Below are positions 10,310 to 19,505 of a DNA stretch of 64,000 bases, one piece after another. The stretch's first letter is position 1, and each line of letters begins with the position of its first letter. This stretch comes from Nostoc sp. PCC 7524 (GTDB lineage: Bacteria > Cyanobacteriota > Cyanobacteriia > Cyanobacteriales > Nostocaceae): positions 5,963,501 to 6,027,500 of the forward strand of contig NC_019684.1 in assembly GCF_000316645.1 (NCBI RefSeq), in the 5' to 3' direction. A program made the translations under genes and the position numbers. Below the pieces are notes generated by a model that worked only from the letters and a program-made list of their open reading frames with translations, made no database searches and was not told the DNA's origin.

Positions 10310-10599
10310 GGGTGATTCTCCTCTAATAGCGATTTATCAATATAAAACTTGTATCACTGAACACTCATACATGACACAGCTTCACTCATACGAAAATTAT
10401 GAGTTTATTATAGATAAAAATCTATCCTCGCTATTAGAAGAAAATTATTTTATTTATGGTCTGAAGAAGTTATCATCAAAAAAACAAGCAAAGCGTAAGA
10501 TGCCTTCCAGCTGCAAGATGAATGCTGAATCCTGAATGTTGAGTTGAGGATGAAAATTTCTTGGAATTTATCTTTCTTCAATTAGCAATTCATAATTCA
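10310..10599. other. Spacer between ccmO and the LysR gene
   Basis: AT-rich spacer that should hold the LysR promoter (minus strand). Its ccmO-proximal end (about 10510-10610) is made of degenerate ATGAATGCTGAATCC- and ATTCATC-type short repeats. No gene is seen. Confidence 0.4.
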
Positions 10600-11388
10600 T
10601 CATTCATCATTCCATACTTCTTCTGTAATTTTTACAGGCAGGGTAGCTAAATCTGGCAACTGTAACACTTCCACTTCGGCAACTTGTTCTTTGATGTTCA
10701 CTGGTAGTCTTAATGGCTGGCGTTCTTCGATCCAGCAACTGGCTATGGGCAGGGTTTGCTCTAATTCATCTAGGGGTCGAGGAATTACCATGACTGCATT
10801 TAACTCCCCAATCCGTTCTGCTTCGTACATTCCAGCTTCTACTGCTACTGCCACGTTAGCTACAGAGCCACGAATAATGGCTGTGCATAAACCCGCACCG
10901 ATTTTTTCATAGGATGCTAGTTGGACATCAGCAGCTTTGAGCATAGCATCACAGGCACCTACCATAGCTGGGAAGCCCCGCGTTTCTACTAAACCAATGG
11001 CTTGGTTACTCAAACGGCTGTATCTTCCCTCCTCCATGAACTGACTCAGACGGTTCGTAATGGGTAGCACTACATCTAGGTTAGGAAAAGGTCGGGGAAT
11101 CACTAAGCTAGAAACTAACTGACCAAACTGTTCGGCAGTTTGCACACCAGACTCTACCGCCAGCCTAACATCAGCAATGCCACCCCGGACGATCGCCGTA
11201 CAGTGACCACTGCCAATCTTTTCATAACCAACTAGGTGAACCCCAGCCGATTTTAACATCATGTCAGCTGTTCCCACGATCGCCGGAAAACTAAGAGTGG
11301 ATACTAACCCTAGGGCAGTATCCTTGAGGTTATCTCGACGACGCGATGTCTGATTGGTGCTAATAGAACGTTGATTATATGTCTCCAT
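10600..11388 (-). CDS. ccmO: Carboxysome shell protein CcmO (tandem BMC domains)
   Basis: Beta-carboxysome shell protein of 262 aa with two bacterial-microcompartment domains in tandem. Each has the alanine- and valine-rich BMC core: first [23 protein letters not shown], then GACDAMLKAADVQLASYEKIGAG, the two parts being about 125 residues apart. Such fused BMC proteins form pseudohexameric trimers in the shell. A GGAG Shine-Dalgarno site lies 7 bases before the ATG. It is the last gene of the ccmK2-K1-L-M-N-O series and starts 32 bases after the ccmN stop. Confidence 0.95.
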   Translation of the reverse strand: METYNQRSISTNQTSRRRDNLKDTALGLVSTLSFPAIVGTADMMLKSAGVHLVGYEKIGSGHCTAIVRGGIADVRLAVESGVQTAEQFGQLVSSLVIPRPFPNLDVVLPITNRLSQFMEEGRYSRLSNQAIGLVETRGFPAMVGACDAMLKAADVQLASYEKIGAGLCTAIIRGSVANVAVAVEAGMYEAERIGELNAVMVIPRPLDELEQTLPIASCWIEERQPLRLPVNIKEQVAEVEVLQLPDLATLPVKITEEVWNDE

Positions 11389-11420
11389 GTGAATTCTCCA
11401 GGATATTCACAACTTAACAC

Positions 11421-12167
11421 TTACTCAGACTGATCGTCAGAGACTGGGGTGTTTAGGGCTTGTCTATGGGGAAACAATGTCACCAAAAGTCTTTGGATGC
11501 TTCCCTGCCCATAAATTTGAGTCCTGAAGCCATTAGGGGATTCAGTGACAGGTTGATCAGATGTTGAATCTTCAGGGCTGAGTTCTGTCAGGTTAGTGTC
11601 AGTCTCAGGCGTATTTTCTTCTCCAGCAACAAACTGATTTTCTGGTGTTGTTGCAGGTTCTGATCCAGAAATGGACTGGTGTTTAAATTCCACAGAGGCT
11701 GACGCTGAGAGGCTAGTTGAGGTGATTAATTGGCTCTCGTTTGTTTGAGGTTGTTGGGTATCTGTAGAAGCAGTGGTATTTGTCGATGATATCGTTGGTT
11801 CAGCTAAACTAATCTGCTGAGTGTTATCTCCCAAAATCGAACCGGGTGGTACTACTAATCCTGGAGAAACAGAACATTTAAACACTGTTGTTGCTGCACC
11901 AATACAAGCATTTAAGCCAATTGTGCCTTGACCAACCATCAAAAAACCAGCCCCCAAGTTTACACCTGCTTCTACCTCTATAGTTCCCTCATCAACTTGG
12001 AGAATTGACCCCATACCAATACAGACCCCTGCCCCAATGATGATCTTACTGTTTGTAGCCGCTTGGAGTATCACCCCTGGTGCAATGACTGCACTAGGAT
12101 GAATTGTCACCTCGCCACTAATGTAGGAATCAAAGTTATTGTGGAGGCGTAGTGGCGGCACAGACAT
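11421..12167 (-). CDS. ccmN: Carboxysome assembly protein CcmN
   Basis: Adaptor of about 248 aa that joins the CcmM/Rubisco core to the carboxysome shell. The N-terminal half is a left-handed beta-helix of hexapeptide repeats (IHPSAVIAPGVILQAA, GAGVCIGMGSIL). This is followed by a long Ser/Thr/Glu-rich linker and a C-terminal amphipathic encapsulation peptide (QIYGQGSIQRLLVTLFPH). The start at 12167 (MSVPPLRLHNNF) is chosen because the longer frame runs through a tandem-repeat spacer and would add Pro/Ser-rich repeat-derived residues. Confidence 0.93.
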   Translation of the reverse strand: MSVPPLRLHNNFDSYISGEVTIHPSAVIAPGVILQAATNSKIIIGAGVCIGMGSILQVDEGTIEVEAGVNLGAGFLMVGQGTIGLNACIGAATTVFKCSVSPGLVVPPGSILGDNTQQISLAEPTISSTNTTASTDTQQPQTNESQLITSTSLSASASVEFKHQSISGSEPATTPENQFVAGEENTPETDTNLTELSPEDSTSDQPVTESPNGFRTQIYGQGSIQRLLVTLFPHRQALNTPVSDDQSE

Positions 12168-12198
12168 GGAAATTTTAACCTCGGAAGCCGATATCAAG

Positions 12199-12345
12199 TG
12201 GGGAGAAGGGAATGGGGAATGGGGAATGGGAAATGGTGATTGGGTATTGGGTACTGGGTACTGGGTTAAAAATTTCCCCCTACTTCCCTTACTTACCACT
12301 CCTCTTACTTCCCCTACTCCCTACTCCCTACTCCCTACTCCCTTC
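12199..12345. repeat. STRR heptamer arrays between ccmM and ccmN
   Basis: Three short tandem arrays stand side by side: GGGGAAT units (about 12199-12235), GGTACTG units (about 12241-12265) and CTACTCC units (about 12314-12342). Such heptanucleotide repeats are typical of heterocystous cyanobacteria. They separate ccmM and ccmN by 180 bases within an otherwise compact operon and account for the frame that seems to extend ccmN upstream. Confidence 0.85.
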
Positions 12346-12347
12346 TA

Positions 12348-13997
12348 CTATGGACGCTGAATAATGGTTTCCAATACCCGACGCTTGCCTTTGGGGTCAA
12401 TACCAATTAACCGCACGTATTCTCCAGCATATTCAGCTAAGGCAGATTCTACTGCGGCGATCGCTTCTCTTTCAGAGTTAGCTGCAATTGTCCCGCTACT
12501 ATTCCACGAACCTGTGCGGAAACGTCGCTGGTCTACGTGTTCTAAGCTCAGTTTATACCCACCAGCCAAAATTTGCCGAATCTGATCTACTACTTCCGCA
12601 TTTAAGCGGGTAGCGGTAGCTGTGGCAGTTGCTGTGGCAGATGGCGCACTGGCAAAGCTTCTTTGGCTACTACCAGAGGTGACTACTTGGCCGTTAGGTC
12701 TTTGGATAATTGATTCTAGGACACGCCGTTTAGCTTTGGGGTCAATACCGATTAACCGCACGTATTCGCCTTGGTGGCTGTCCATACATTCTTCTAAAGC
12801 CGAGACAATTTCACTGGTGGAAGTGGCTTCGATGGGCTTGCAGCTATTCCAGGAACCAGTCCGGAAACGACGCTCATCTACGTGTTCTGTGCCGATTTTG
12901 TAACCACCTGCTAGGAGTTGACTGATTTGTTGTACAGTTTCAGCTGCTAGTTTGCCACTGCCAGAGCCGTTGCTATAGCTAGCGCCGTTGCCGTTGCTGT
13001 AACTGCCATTGGTACTAGCAGGCGCTTTAAAGCTAGTGGAAGTTGCCACTACACCATCGGGACGTTGAATGATGGTTTCTAATACCCGTCGTTTACCTTT
13101 GTCAATACCAAACAGACGCACATACTCGCCACTGTGGTCTGTCAAACAAGATTCCAACGCTGCCACGGCTTCGCCTACGGATCTAGCTTCAATTGGTTGA
13201 CAGCTAGTCCAAGAACCTGTGCGGAATCTTCTTTGATCTACGTGTTCGGTACCAATTTTATACCCTTGCTCTAATAAATAGCGTACCTGCTCTATGGTTT
13301 CTGCACCCAAGCTGCTTGCCACTTCATTACTCCTTTCTAATCCATTAACTTTATTAGTTGTATAAGATTTAACTTGCTCTTTGAGAAGGGGAGAAATACA
13401 CTTGCTATCCGCAGCACAAAGATATCCAGCCCGCAATGCTTGATTAATGCCTATGACGTGATGAGCAAAATCTTTGTCTTGGGGTTGCACATCTGGCAAG
13501 CGATCGGCCTGCTTTTGGGTAGTAATTATCGCTCCTGAAGGAACATACTTACCAGGGGGAACTTCTACATCCTTAATCAAAGCGTGCATCATCACGATGC
13601 AACCTGCTCCTACCTTGGCATTAAATACTGTAGAGCGAAAACCAATAAATGAATTATCCCCAACATAAGCAGGGCCATGAATCAGCGCCATGTGGGTCAA
13701 GGATGCGTTATTACCTACCCAAACCGAGTATTCTTGCCCATCATCGCCAACTACTCGGCCTTGCTCTAAGCCATGAATGACTACACCATCTTGAATATTG
13801 GTATTTTCTCCAATGTAAAAGGGTGTACCTTCATCGGCTCTAATTGAAGTTCCTGGTGCAATGATCACATTTGCACCAATCACAACATCCCCAATAATGT
13901 TAGAAAAAGGATGTACAAATGCGGTTGCGTGGATTTTGGCTTCAGCTAAACTCCTCGACCACGGGGTTGGGGGTGCCGCCGTGCTGCGGACTGCCAT
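12348..13997 (-). CDS. ccmM: Carboxysome scaffold CcmM (gamma-carbonic anhydrase plus three SSUL domains)
   Basis: The 549 aa scaffold condenses Rubisco inside the carboxysome. Residues about 20-215 form a gamma-carbonic-anhydrase beta-helix with hexapeptide repeats and a cysteine pair ([10 protein letters not shown]) that could form the activating disulfide. Three Rubisco-small-subunit-like (SSUL) domains follow, each with a [12 protein letters not shown] motif and ending in RRVLExIIQRP. SSUL1 and SSUL2 each have two cysteines (one after GSWxS, one in ESC or EEC) suited to redox-controlled Rubisco binding; SSUL3 has none. Linkers are Ser/Gly/Asn- or Ala/Thr-rich. An internal start that would give the short form is listed separately. 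Confidence 0.97.
   Translation of the reverse strand: MAVRSTAAPPTPWSRSLAEAKIHATAFVHPFSNIIGDVVIGANVIIAPGTSIRADEGTPFYIGENTNIQDGVVIHGLEQGRVVGDDGQEYSVWVGNNASLTHMALIHGPAYVGDNSFIGFRSTVFNAKVGAGCIVMMHALIKDVEVPPGKYVPSGAIITTQKQADRLPDVQPQDKDFAHHVIGINQALRAGYLCAADSKCISPLLKEQVKSYTTNKVNGLERSNEVASSLGAETIEQVRYLLEQGYKIGTEHVDQRRFRTGSWTSCQPIEARSVGEAVAALESCLTDHSGEYVRLFGIDKGKRRVLETIIQRPDGVVATSTSFKAPASTNGSYSNGNGASYSNGSGSGKLAAETVQQISQLLAGGYKIGTEHVDERRFRTGSWNSCKPIEATSTSEIVSALEECMDSHQGEYVRLIGIDPKAKRRVLESIIQRPNGQVVTSGSSQRSFASAPSATATATATATRLNAEVVDQIRQILAGGYKLSLEHVDQRRFRTGSWNSSGTIAANSEREAIAAVESALAEYAGEYVRLIGIDPKGKRRVLETIIQRP
13320..13336 (-). promoter_or_regulatory. Internal ribosome-binding site and GTG start for the short CcmM (M35) isoform
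   Basis: On the minus strand, inside ccmM, AAAGGAG (13336-13330) is followed after 7 bases by an in-frame GTG at 13322, which is Val226 of the long protein. Translation from here would give 324 aa, beginning just before the first SSUL domain, about 35 kDa. It is known for Synechococcus PCC 7942 that the short CcmM arises from an internal start at a valine codon just before SSUL1. The site seen here matches that in place and quality. Confidence 0.8.
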
Positions 13998-14090
13998 TGC
14001 GAGATTCCTCCTGATTTAAGCTTTTGTCTGGAGTCCATTATCTATAGTCCATAGTCCATAGGCTGTTGACTAATGGCTATTGACTAATGA

Positions 14091-14393
14091 CTACCTATAT
14101 TGGTCTTTTTTGCTGTAAACGAGACGATCTTCCAGGTGAATAGTATCAATTATCGCCACCACTGCTGCATCTAAAGGGCGCTGTTCATTACCCAGCACTT
14201 GACGAGCAGCACTACCACGACTAATCAGTACCCACTCATCGACTCCTGCACCTACGCTATCTGCTGCTACTTCGTATTTTTGCAGGAGGTTTCCTTCTTC
14301 ATCTACTAATTGCAACAAAAGTAGCTTCACACCTCTAAGACTGGGATCTTTTTGTGTGCTAACTACTGTGCCACGAACTTTGGCAATTTGCAT
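14091..14393 (-). CDS. ccmL: Carboxysome vertex protein CcmL
   Basis: Pentameric BMC-P protein (100 aa, the family's usual length) that caps the twelve vertices of the carboxysome shell. Typical features are MQIAKVRGTVVSTQKDPSL at the N-terminus and the DEWVLISRGSAAR segment followed by PLDAAVVAIID. It lies 6 bases after ccmK1, so translation is probably coupled, and precedes ccmM by 93 bases. Part of that gap consists of TAGTCCATA and GACTAATGGC-type short repeats. Confidence 0.97.
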   Translation of the reverse strand: MQIAKVRGTVVSTQKDPSLRGVKLLLLQLVDEEGNLLQKYEVAADSVGAGVDEWVLISRGSAARQVLGNEQRPLDAAVVAIIDTIHLEDRLVYSKKDQYR

Positions 14394-14399
14394 TACTAA

Positions 14400-14747
14400 T
14401 TACGGTCTTCTACCGCCAAAGGGACGAATTGCATTCACATTTTCCCGGAATTGCTCTACATCTTCGGTATATCGAATTGGAAGCACATATTCTAAGTTCT
14501 CGTGAGGACGAGCGATGATGTGGGTAGACAACACTTGTCCACCGTTAACTCGCTTGACTGATTCAATGCCTGCTGCCACTGAAGCTTGAACTTCAGACAC
14601 ATCTCCTCTCACAATAACTGTCACACGACCGCTACCGATTTTTTCGTAACCAACCAAAGTTACACGCGCAGCTTTTACCATTGCGTCTGCTGCTTCTACT
14701 ACGGCTGGAAAACCCAGCGTTTCTACCATTCCAACTGCAATTGACAT
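14400..14747 (-). CDS. ccmK1: Carboxysome shell hexamer protein CcmK1
   Basis: BMC-H shell protein of 115 aa that forms the facets of the carboxysome. It has the standard [23 protein letters not shown] start, the pore loop KIGSGRV, and a C-terminal extension ending GGRRP that is longer than in CcmK2. A purine-rich AAGGAACAAAAGGA sequence directly precedes the ATG. It is the second gene of the operon. The name follows the common K2-K1-L-M-N order; K1 and K2 differ little, so the numbering is less certain than the family. Confidence 0.95.
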   Translation of the reverse strand: MSIAVGMVETLGFPAVVEAADAMVKAARVTLVGYEKIGSGRVTVIVRGDVSEVQASVAAGIESVKRVNGGQVLSTHIIARPHENLEYVLPIRYTEDVEQFRENVNAIRPFGGRRP

Positions 14748-14834
14748 TCCTTTTGTTCCTTGATCAAATTTTTAGCTCTGGACTTAAATGATGCTCAAGA
14801 AGGCAACCCCGTTAATTACTTTTTTTATCAGCTT

Positions 14835-15143
14835 TTAGGTACGGAACTGTTCGACAGCTTCCGTGTACCGAATCGGTAAGACGTACTCTAAGTTTTCGTG
14901 GGGACGAGCGATGATGTGAGTCGATACGACTTCACCGCCATTAACTCTTCTGGCTGCTTCAATCCCAGCTGCTACTGAGGCTTGTACCTCAGATACATCT
15001 CCCCGCACAATTACTGTGACTCTGGCACTACCAATTTTTTCATATCCTACCAAAGTTACGCGTGCAGCTTTCACCATCGCATCTGCTGCTTCTACTACTG
15101 CGGGAAATCCCTTAGTTTCAATCATTCCAACTGCAATTGGCAT
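14835..15143 (-). CDS. ccmK2: Carboxysome shell hexamer protein CcmK2
   Basis: BMC-H shell protein of 102 aa, first gene of the carboxysome operon. It is very close to the neighbouring CcmK1 over the first 95 residues but has KIGSARV in the pore loop and ends soon after [10 protein letters not shown]. It starts 657 bases away from ndhF4 on the opposite strand, so both promoters must lie in that shared region. Confidence 0.95.
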   Translation of the reverse strand: MPIAVGMIETKGFPAVVEAADAMVKAARVTLVGYEKIGSARVTVIVRGDVSEVQASVAAGIEAARRVNGGEVVSTHIIARPHENLEYVLPIRYTEAVEQFRT

Positions 15144-15800
15144 CCCAGAACTCCTAAAAAATTTAATCCAATTAATACTGTGGTGGGAAATTTTGGACGG
15201 GGAAGCTCATCTTGAGCTACAAAAACACTTCCAAACTAAGCATAGGAAAGCTTGGCGTTCCTGGCAATATAAATTAGTATAATAGTTTATAATAAAAAAG
15301 TTTTAAAAAACTTAACAAAAATTTGTACCTGTGTTCTATGCAATCAAAGTCCATTGATTTCTGGAGCAACCACTTATGCTTTATAATTTTTTTATGACAT
15401 TCATTAACAGATATTGATAACTAAGACAAATTGTGTCTAGGGAGGAATGGTCAGAGGCTGTATGTTTTGCTGTCTCTGTCTTTCCTTAATTTTATACTGT
15501 AAATCAAAAGTATAGAAAAAACTTATAAGCTTTTCTTATGTTTGCTATAAAGTTCTTTTCTCAAGTTAGCAATAGAAAACTTAGCATACATGAAGACGTA
15601 GTAACAACAAATGTTTTTGAGTTAATCAACCTATGTCTAATTAAACATTAATCGGAGGAGCTAAGTAAAAAATAGTTATTTAAGTTTCATCAAAAGAAAA
15701 TTAAAAAAAGCATAGTTTTTTGGAGAAATGATTTTTTTTAGTAAATGATTGTTTTAAGAGTTTAAAAAAGATTAAGGCTGAGTCGTCAAGGGAAATCTAA
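15144..15800. promoter_or_regulatory. Divergent control region between ccm and ndhF4 operons
   Basis: A 657-base AT-rich spacer between divergently transcribed carbon-concentrating operons. It has no open frame of note. TTA-N11-TAA at 15404-15420 has the general form of a LysR-family site, which is a weak match by itself. A lone GGAGGAG near 15653 has no start codon at a useful distance. Promoters cannot be fixed from sequence alone; the long spacer suggests long leaders or several operator sites. Confidence 0.5.
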
Positions 15801-17657
15801 ATGAATCAATTTCTTTTTGCAACAAGTTGGTGTGTCCCTTTATATAGCTTGATAGGCGCACTTTTAACATTGCCGTGGGGAATAGGAATAATTCGACGCA
15901 CAGGGCCAAGACCTGCGGCTTACTTGAACTTGTTGACAACCCTTTTGGCTTTTGCCCACAGTCTCTTGGTATTTAAAGATATTTGGAGCCGAGAACAAGA
16001 AAATTTAATTGTGACATGGTTTCAAGCTGCGGACTTAAATCTATCCTTCGCTTTGGAACTATCATCAATCAGTATTGGGGCATCAGTATTAATCACAGGG
16101 TTGAGTTTGCTAGCGCAAATTTATGCCCTAGGTTATATGGAAAAGGACTGGTCTTTAGCTCGGTTCTTTGCCCTCATCGGATTTTTTGAAGCAGCATTAA
16201 GTGGTTTAGCAATCAGCGATTCCTTGTTTCTCAGCTACGCATTGTTGGAAGTTCTGACCCTTTCTACTTATTTGCTAGTGGGATTCTGGTATGCTCAACC
16301 TTTGGTAGTCACAGCAGCTAGAGATGCGTTTTTGACAAAGCGAGTCGGAGATTTGATGCTGTTGATGGCTGTGGTGACGCTTTCCACCTTAGCAGGTAGT
16401 TTAAACTTTTCTGATTTGTATGAATGGGTGCAAACAGCCCAGTTAGATTCACTGACTGCAACGTTGTTGTGTTTAGCCTTAATTGCTGGCCCTGCTGGTA
16501 AATGCGCTCAGTTTCCCCTGCATTTGTGGCTAGATGAAGCAATGGAAGGCCCCAATCCAGCTTCTGTGATGCGGAACTCGTTGGTGGTAGCTGGTGGTGC
16601 GTATATGTTATATAAATTGCAGCCAATTTTAGTATTGTCACCAGTAGCCTTGAACGCCTTAATCATCATCGGTGGGGTGACAGCCGTAGGAGCTAGCTTA
16701 GTTTGTCTAGCTCAAACAGATATTAAGCGGGCGTTATCCCATTCAACAAGTGCATATATGGGATTAGTGTTTTTAGCTGTGGGGTTAGAACAAGGAGGTG
16801 TGGCGTTGATGTTGCTGCTCACCCATGCGATCGCTAAAGCATTATTATTTATGAGTTCTGGCTCGATTATTTTTACCACCCACAGTCAAGACTTGACAGA
16901 AATGGGTGGTTTATGGTCTAAAATGCCAGCCACTACCACCGCTTTTATAGTGGGTGCAGCCGGGATGGTGACACTCCTACCACTGGGTAGCTTTTGGGCA
17001 ATGCTAGCCTGGGCTGATGGTTTAGTTAGAGTTAGCCCTTGGGTGATAGCAGTTTTAATCTTAGTCAATGGCTTAACAGCTTTAAACTTGACCAGGGTAT
17101 TTAGATTAGTATTTTGGGGGAAACCACAACAAAAAACTCGTCGCGCCCCGGAAGTTGGCTGGCCGATGGCTTTCCCAATGGTGTCACTGACAATTGTGAC
17201 TTTATTATTACCCTTAATGCTCCAGCAATGGTATTTACTACCAACTTGGGAAAGCATTGATTGGTATGTAGTTTTAGTGTTGGTTTCTTCTACTGTCGCT
17301 GGTGTAGTCATTGGCTCCACTATTCATCTCCACAAAGCTTGGTCGAGATCAAGAGTCATGGTGTGGAGATTGTTGCAAGACCTATTAGGCTATGATTTTT
17401 ACATAGACCGGATTTATCGCCTCACCATAGTTAGTGCCGTAGGCATACTATCAAAAATTTCTGCATGGAGCGATCGCTATTTAGTTGATGGCTTAGTTAA
17501 CTTAGTGGGATTTGCAGCCATCTTTGGCGGACAAAGTTTGCGCTACAGCGTTTCAGGTCAATCCCAAGGTTATATGTTAACCATCCTAGTAGTTATCAGC
17601 GCCCTAGGATTTTTCATCAGCTGGTCATTAGGCTTACTAGATAAACTGCCTTTTTGA
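15801..17657 (+). CDS. ndhF4: NDH-1 subunit NdhF4 (CO2-uptake NDH-1MS' complex)
   Basis: Proton-pumping, NuoL-like membrane subunit, 618 aa, with some 14-16 hydrophobic segments and the conserved KCAQFPLHLWLDEAMEGPNPASV region and a lysine/histidine-bearing TM7-8 area. The combination with ndhD4 and cupB directly downstream identifies the variant belonging to the constitutive CO2-hydrating NDH-1MS' complex in the thylakoid. AGGGAA lies 6 bases before the ATG. It is first in the operon and opposite to the carboxysome operon. Confidence 0.92.
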   Translation: MNQFLFATSWCVPLYSLIGALLTLPWGIGIIRRTGPRPAAYLNLLTTLLAFAHSLLVFKDIWSREQENLIVTWFQAADLNLSFALELSSISIGASVLITGLSLLAQIYALGYMEKDWSLARFFALIGFFEAALSGLAISDSLFLSYALLEVLTLSTYLLVGFWYAQPLVVTAARDAFLTKRVGDLMLLMAVVTLSTLAGSLNFSDLYEWVQTAQLDSLTATLLCLALIAGPAGKCAQFPLHLWLDEAMEGPNPASVMRNSLVVAGGAYMLYKLQPILVLSPVALNALIIIGGVTAVGASLVCLAQTDIKRALSHSTSAYMGLVFLAVGLEQGGVALMLLLTHAIAKALLFMSSGSIIFTTHSQDLTEMGGLWSKMPATTTAFIVGAAGMVTLLPLGSFWAMLAWADGLVRVSPWVIAVLILVNGLTALNLTRVFRLVFWGKPQQKTRRAPEVGWPMAFPMVSLTIVTLLLPLMLQQWYLLPTWESIDWYVVLVLVSSTVAGVVIGSTIHLHKAWSRSRVMVWRLLQDLLGYDFYIDRIYRLTIVSAVGILSKISAWSDRYLVDGLVNLVGFAAIFGGQSLRYSVSGQSQGYMLTILVVISALGFFISWSLGLLDKLPF

Positions 17658-17724
17658 GAGTGCCGTTAGCGGTAGCGTGGCGATAAGCCTTCCCAGTCCC
17701 CAGTCCCCTTCCTCATGTAGTTCT

Positions 17725-19227
17725 ATGCTAAGTGCCTTAATTTTTGCCCCTTTATTGGGTGCGCTATTAGTTGGTTTATTTCCTGCTGGCGAGAATGGCA
17801 AAATTTCCCGTGGTATGGCTTTAGTTGTTGCAAGTTTAACTTGCTTGTGGTCAGTGATCATAGCTAGCCAATTCAATCCAGGGGAAGTTAGTCAGCAGTT
17901 TACAGAGTTTCTACCCTGGATAGATGTCTTGGGATTAAACTATAATCTGGGAGTAGATGGCTTATCTCTACCGTTGCTAGTGTTGAATGGATTATTGACT
18001 GGCATAGCCATCTACAGCAGTGATGAATCTCTGCAACGTCCTCGGTTTTATTACTCTTTGATACTGCTGTTAAGTGCTGGAGTATCAGGCGCTTTTCTCG
18101 CCCAGGATTTACTCCTATTTTTCTTATTTTACGAGTTAGAACTAATTCCCCTGTATTTGCTGATTGCGATTTGGGGTGGTGCTAAACGGGGTTATGCAGC
18201 TACAAAATTTCTGATTTACACTGCTGTTTCCGGGATATTAATTCTAGCCAGTTTCCTCGGCTTGGTGTGGTTGAGTGGTGCAGGTAATTTCGCCTTAGCA
18301 ACTTTAAATGCTAAGTCACTACCCTTAGCCACACAATTGCTACTGTTGGGGGGAATTTTAATCGGTTTTGGCATCAAAATGCCCTTAGTTCCTTTGCACA
18401 CTTGGCTACCTGATGCCCACGTTGAAGCTTCGACACCGATTTCTGTGTTGTTGGCGGGTGTATTGTTGAAGTTAGGAACCTATGGCTTGTTACGCTTTGG
18501 GATGAACTTATTACCAGAAGCATGGGGATATTTAGCCCCTTGGTTAGCAGTTTGGGCAGTGGTGAGCGTGTTGTATGGTTCATCTTGTGCGATCGCGCAA
18601 ACTGATATGAAGAAAATGGTAGCCTATAGTTCTATTGGACATATGGGTTATGTATTGCTAGCCGCCGCCGCCGCCACACCATTAAGTACCTTGGGCGCTA
18701 TCATGCAAATGATTAGCCACGGTTTAATTTCGGCTCTCCTGTTTTTATTGGTGGGTGTGGTGTATAAAAAAACTGGTAGCCGTGATTTAAACGTGGTTCG
18801 CGGATTGCTAAACCCAGAACGGGGTATGCCGATGATTGGCAGTTTAATGGTGTTAGGAGTGATGGCTAGTGCTGGAACTCCAGGAATGGTAGGGTTTATT
18901 TCGGAATTTATTGTATTTCGGGGGAGTTTTCCAGTTTTTCCTGTACAAACGCTGTTATCAATGCTGGGTACGGGTTTAACGGCAGTGTATTTCTTGATTC
19001 TGGTTAACCGGGCCTTTTTTGGTCGCTTGTCTGAGCCAGTAATGAACCTACCTAGAGTTTACTGGAGCGATCGCGCCCCGGCAATGATTCTCGCTGCCCT
19101 AATTTTAATTTTCGGTATCCAACCCGCTTGGTTAGTACATTGGACTGAACCAACAGTCACAACTATGGTGAGTGTAGAACATCCGGTTGCTACTGTTTCT
19201 TTAGACCAAATCAAAAGCAAAAGCTAA
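17725..19227 (+). CDS. ndhD4: NDH-1 subunit NdhD4 (CO2-uptake NDH-1MS' complex)
   Basis: NuoM-like proton-pumping membrane subunit of about 500 aa with 14 or so hydrophobic segments. Conserved parts are YELELIPLYLLIAIWG (with the essential Glu), KMPLVPLHTWLPDAHVEA and MKKMVAYSSIGHMG. An earlier GTG at 17677 would add residues encoded by a GTTAGCGGTAGCG/CCCAGTCCC repeat, so the ATG at 17725 (MLSALIFAPLLG) is preferred. It lies 67 bases after ndhF4 in the same operon. Confidence 0.92.
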   Translation: MLSALIFAPLLGALLVGLFPAGENGKISRGMALVVASLTCLWSVIIASQFNPGEVSQQFTEFLPWIDVLGLNYNLGVDGLSLPLLVLNGLLTGIAIYSSDESLQRPRFYYSLILLLSAGVSGAFLAQDLLLFFLFYELELIPLYLLIAIWGGAKRGYAATKFLIYTAVSGILILASFLGLVWLSGAGNFALATLNAKSLPLATQLLLLGGILIGFGIKMPLVPLHTWLPDAHVEASTPISVLLAGVLLKLGTYGLLRFGMNLLPEAWGYLAPWLAVWAVVSVLYGSSCAIAQTDMKKMVAYSSIGHMGYVLLAAAAATPLSTLGAIMQMISHGLISALLFLLVGVVYKKTGSRDLNVVRGLLNPERGMPMIGSLMVLGVMASAGTPGMVGFISEFIVFRGSFPVFPVQTLLSMLGTGLTAVYFLILVNRAFFGRLSEPVMNLPRVYWSDRAPAMILAALILIFGIQPAWLVHWTEPTVTTMVSVEHPVATVSLDQIKSKS

Positions 19228-19400
19228 GAGGGTGTTTGAAAAGTGTTCGGCTGTGACTTTAAGTACATTCAGATCCCCCCTAACCCTCCTTAAAAAGAGG
19301 GGAATAAGAATTAAAGTCCACGGCAGTTGCTTTAAGTCGGCAGAGCCGCCCAACGCACTGCCTCCCCTTTTTAAAGGGGATTTAGGGGGATATAAACTGA
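19228..19400. repeat. Dispersed GATCCCCC-type palindromic repeat, copy A
   Basis: The element starts right after the ndhD4 stop. Near-palindromic outer arms (AGATCCCCCCTAACCCTCC... and ...TTTAGGGGGATAT) enclose a core with CCACGGCAGTTGC and AAGTCGGCAGAGCC. A related copy lies inverted at 63635-63765, sharing the TGTTTGAAAAGTGTT-like edge, the CCCCC arm and the core. It separates ndhD4 from cupB by 278 bases without interrupting the operon's direction. Confidence 0.8.
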
Positions 19401-19505
19401 TTTGATACATCGTTAACGGTAATGAGAATAGCCCAACGATTACCAGTTACCAATTATTAACCAACAATTTAAAAAAATATTTTTATTTTATTTGGAGAAG
19501 CAAAA

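Noticed and set aside
12139..12360. 73-codon plus-strand frame over the ccmM-ccmN spacer
   Set aside because: Made of STRR repeats (GEGNGEWGMGNGDW...) and antisense to the operon.
15401..15420. TTA-N11-TAA as a definite LysR site
   Set aside because: Such a loose motif is expected by chance in AT-rich DNA; kept only as a remark on the control region.
16886..17320. 144-codon frame antisense to ndhF4
   Set aside because: A shadow of the ndhF4 coding frame; the plus-strand gene is certain.
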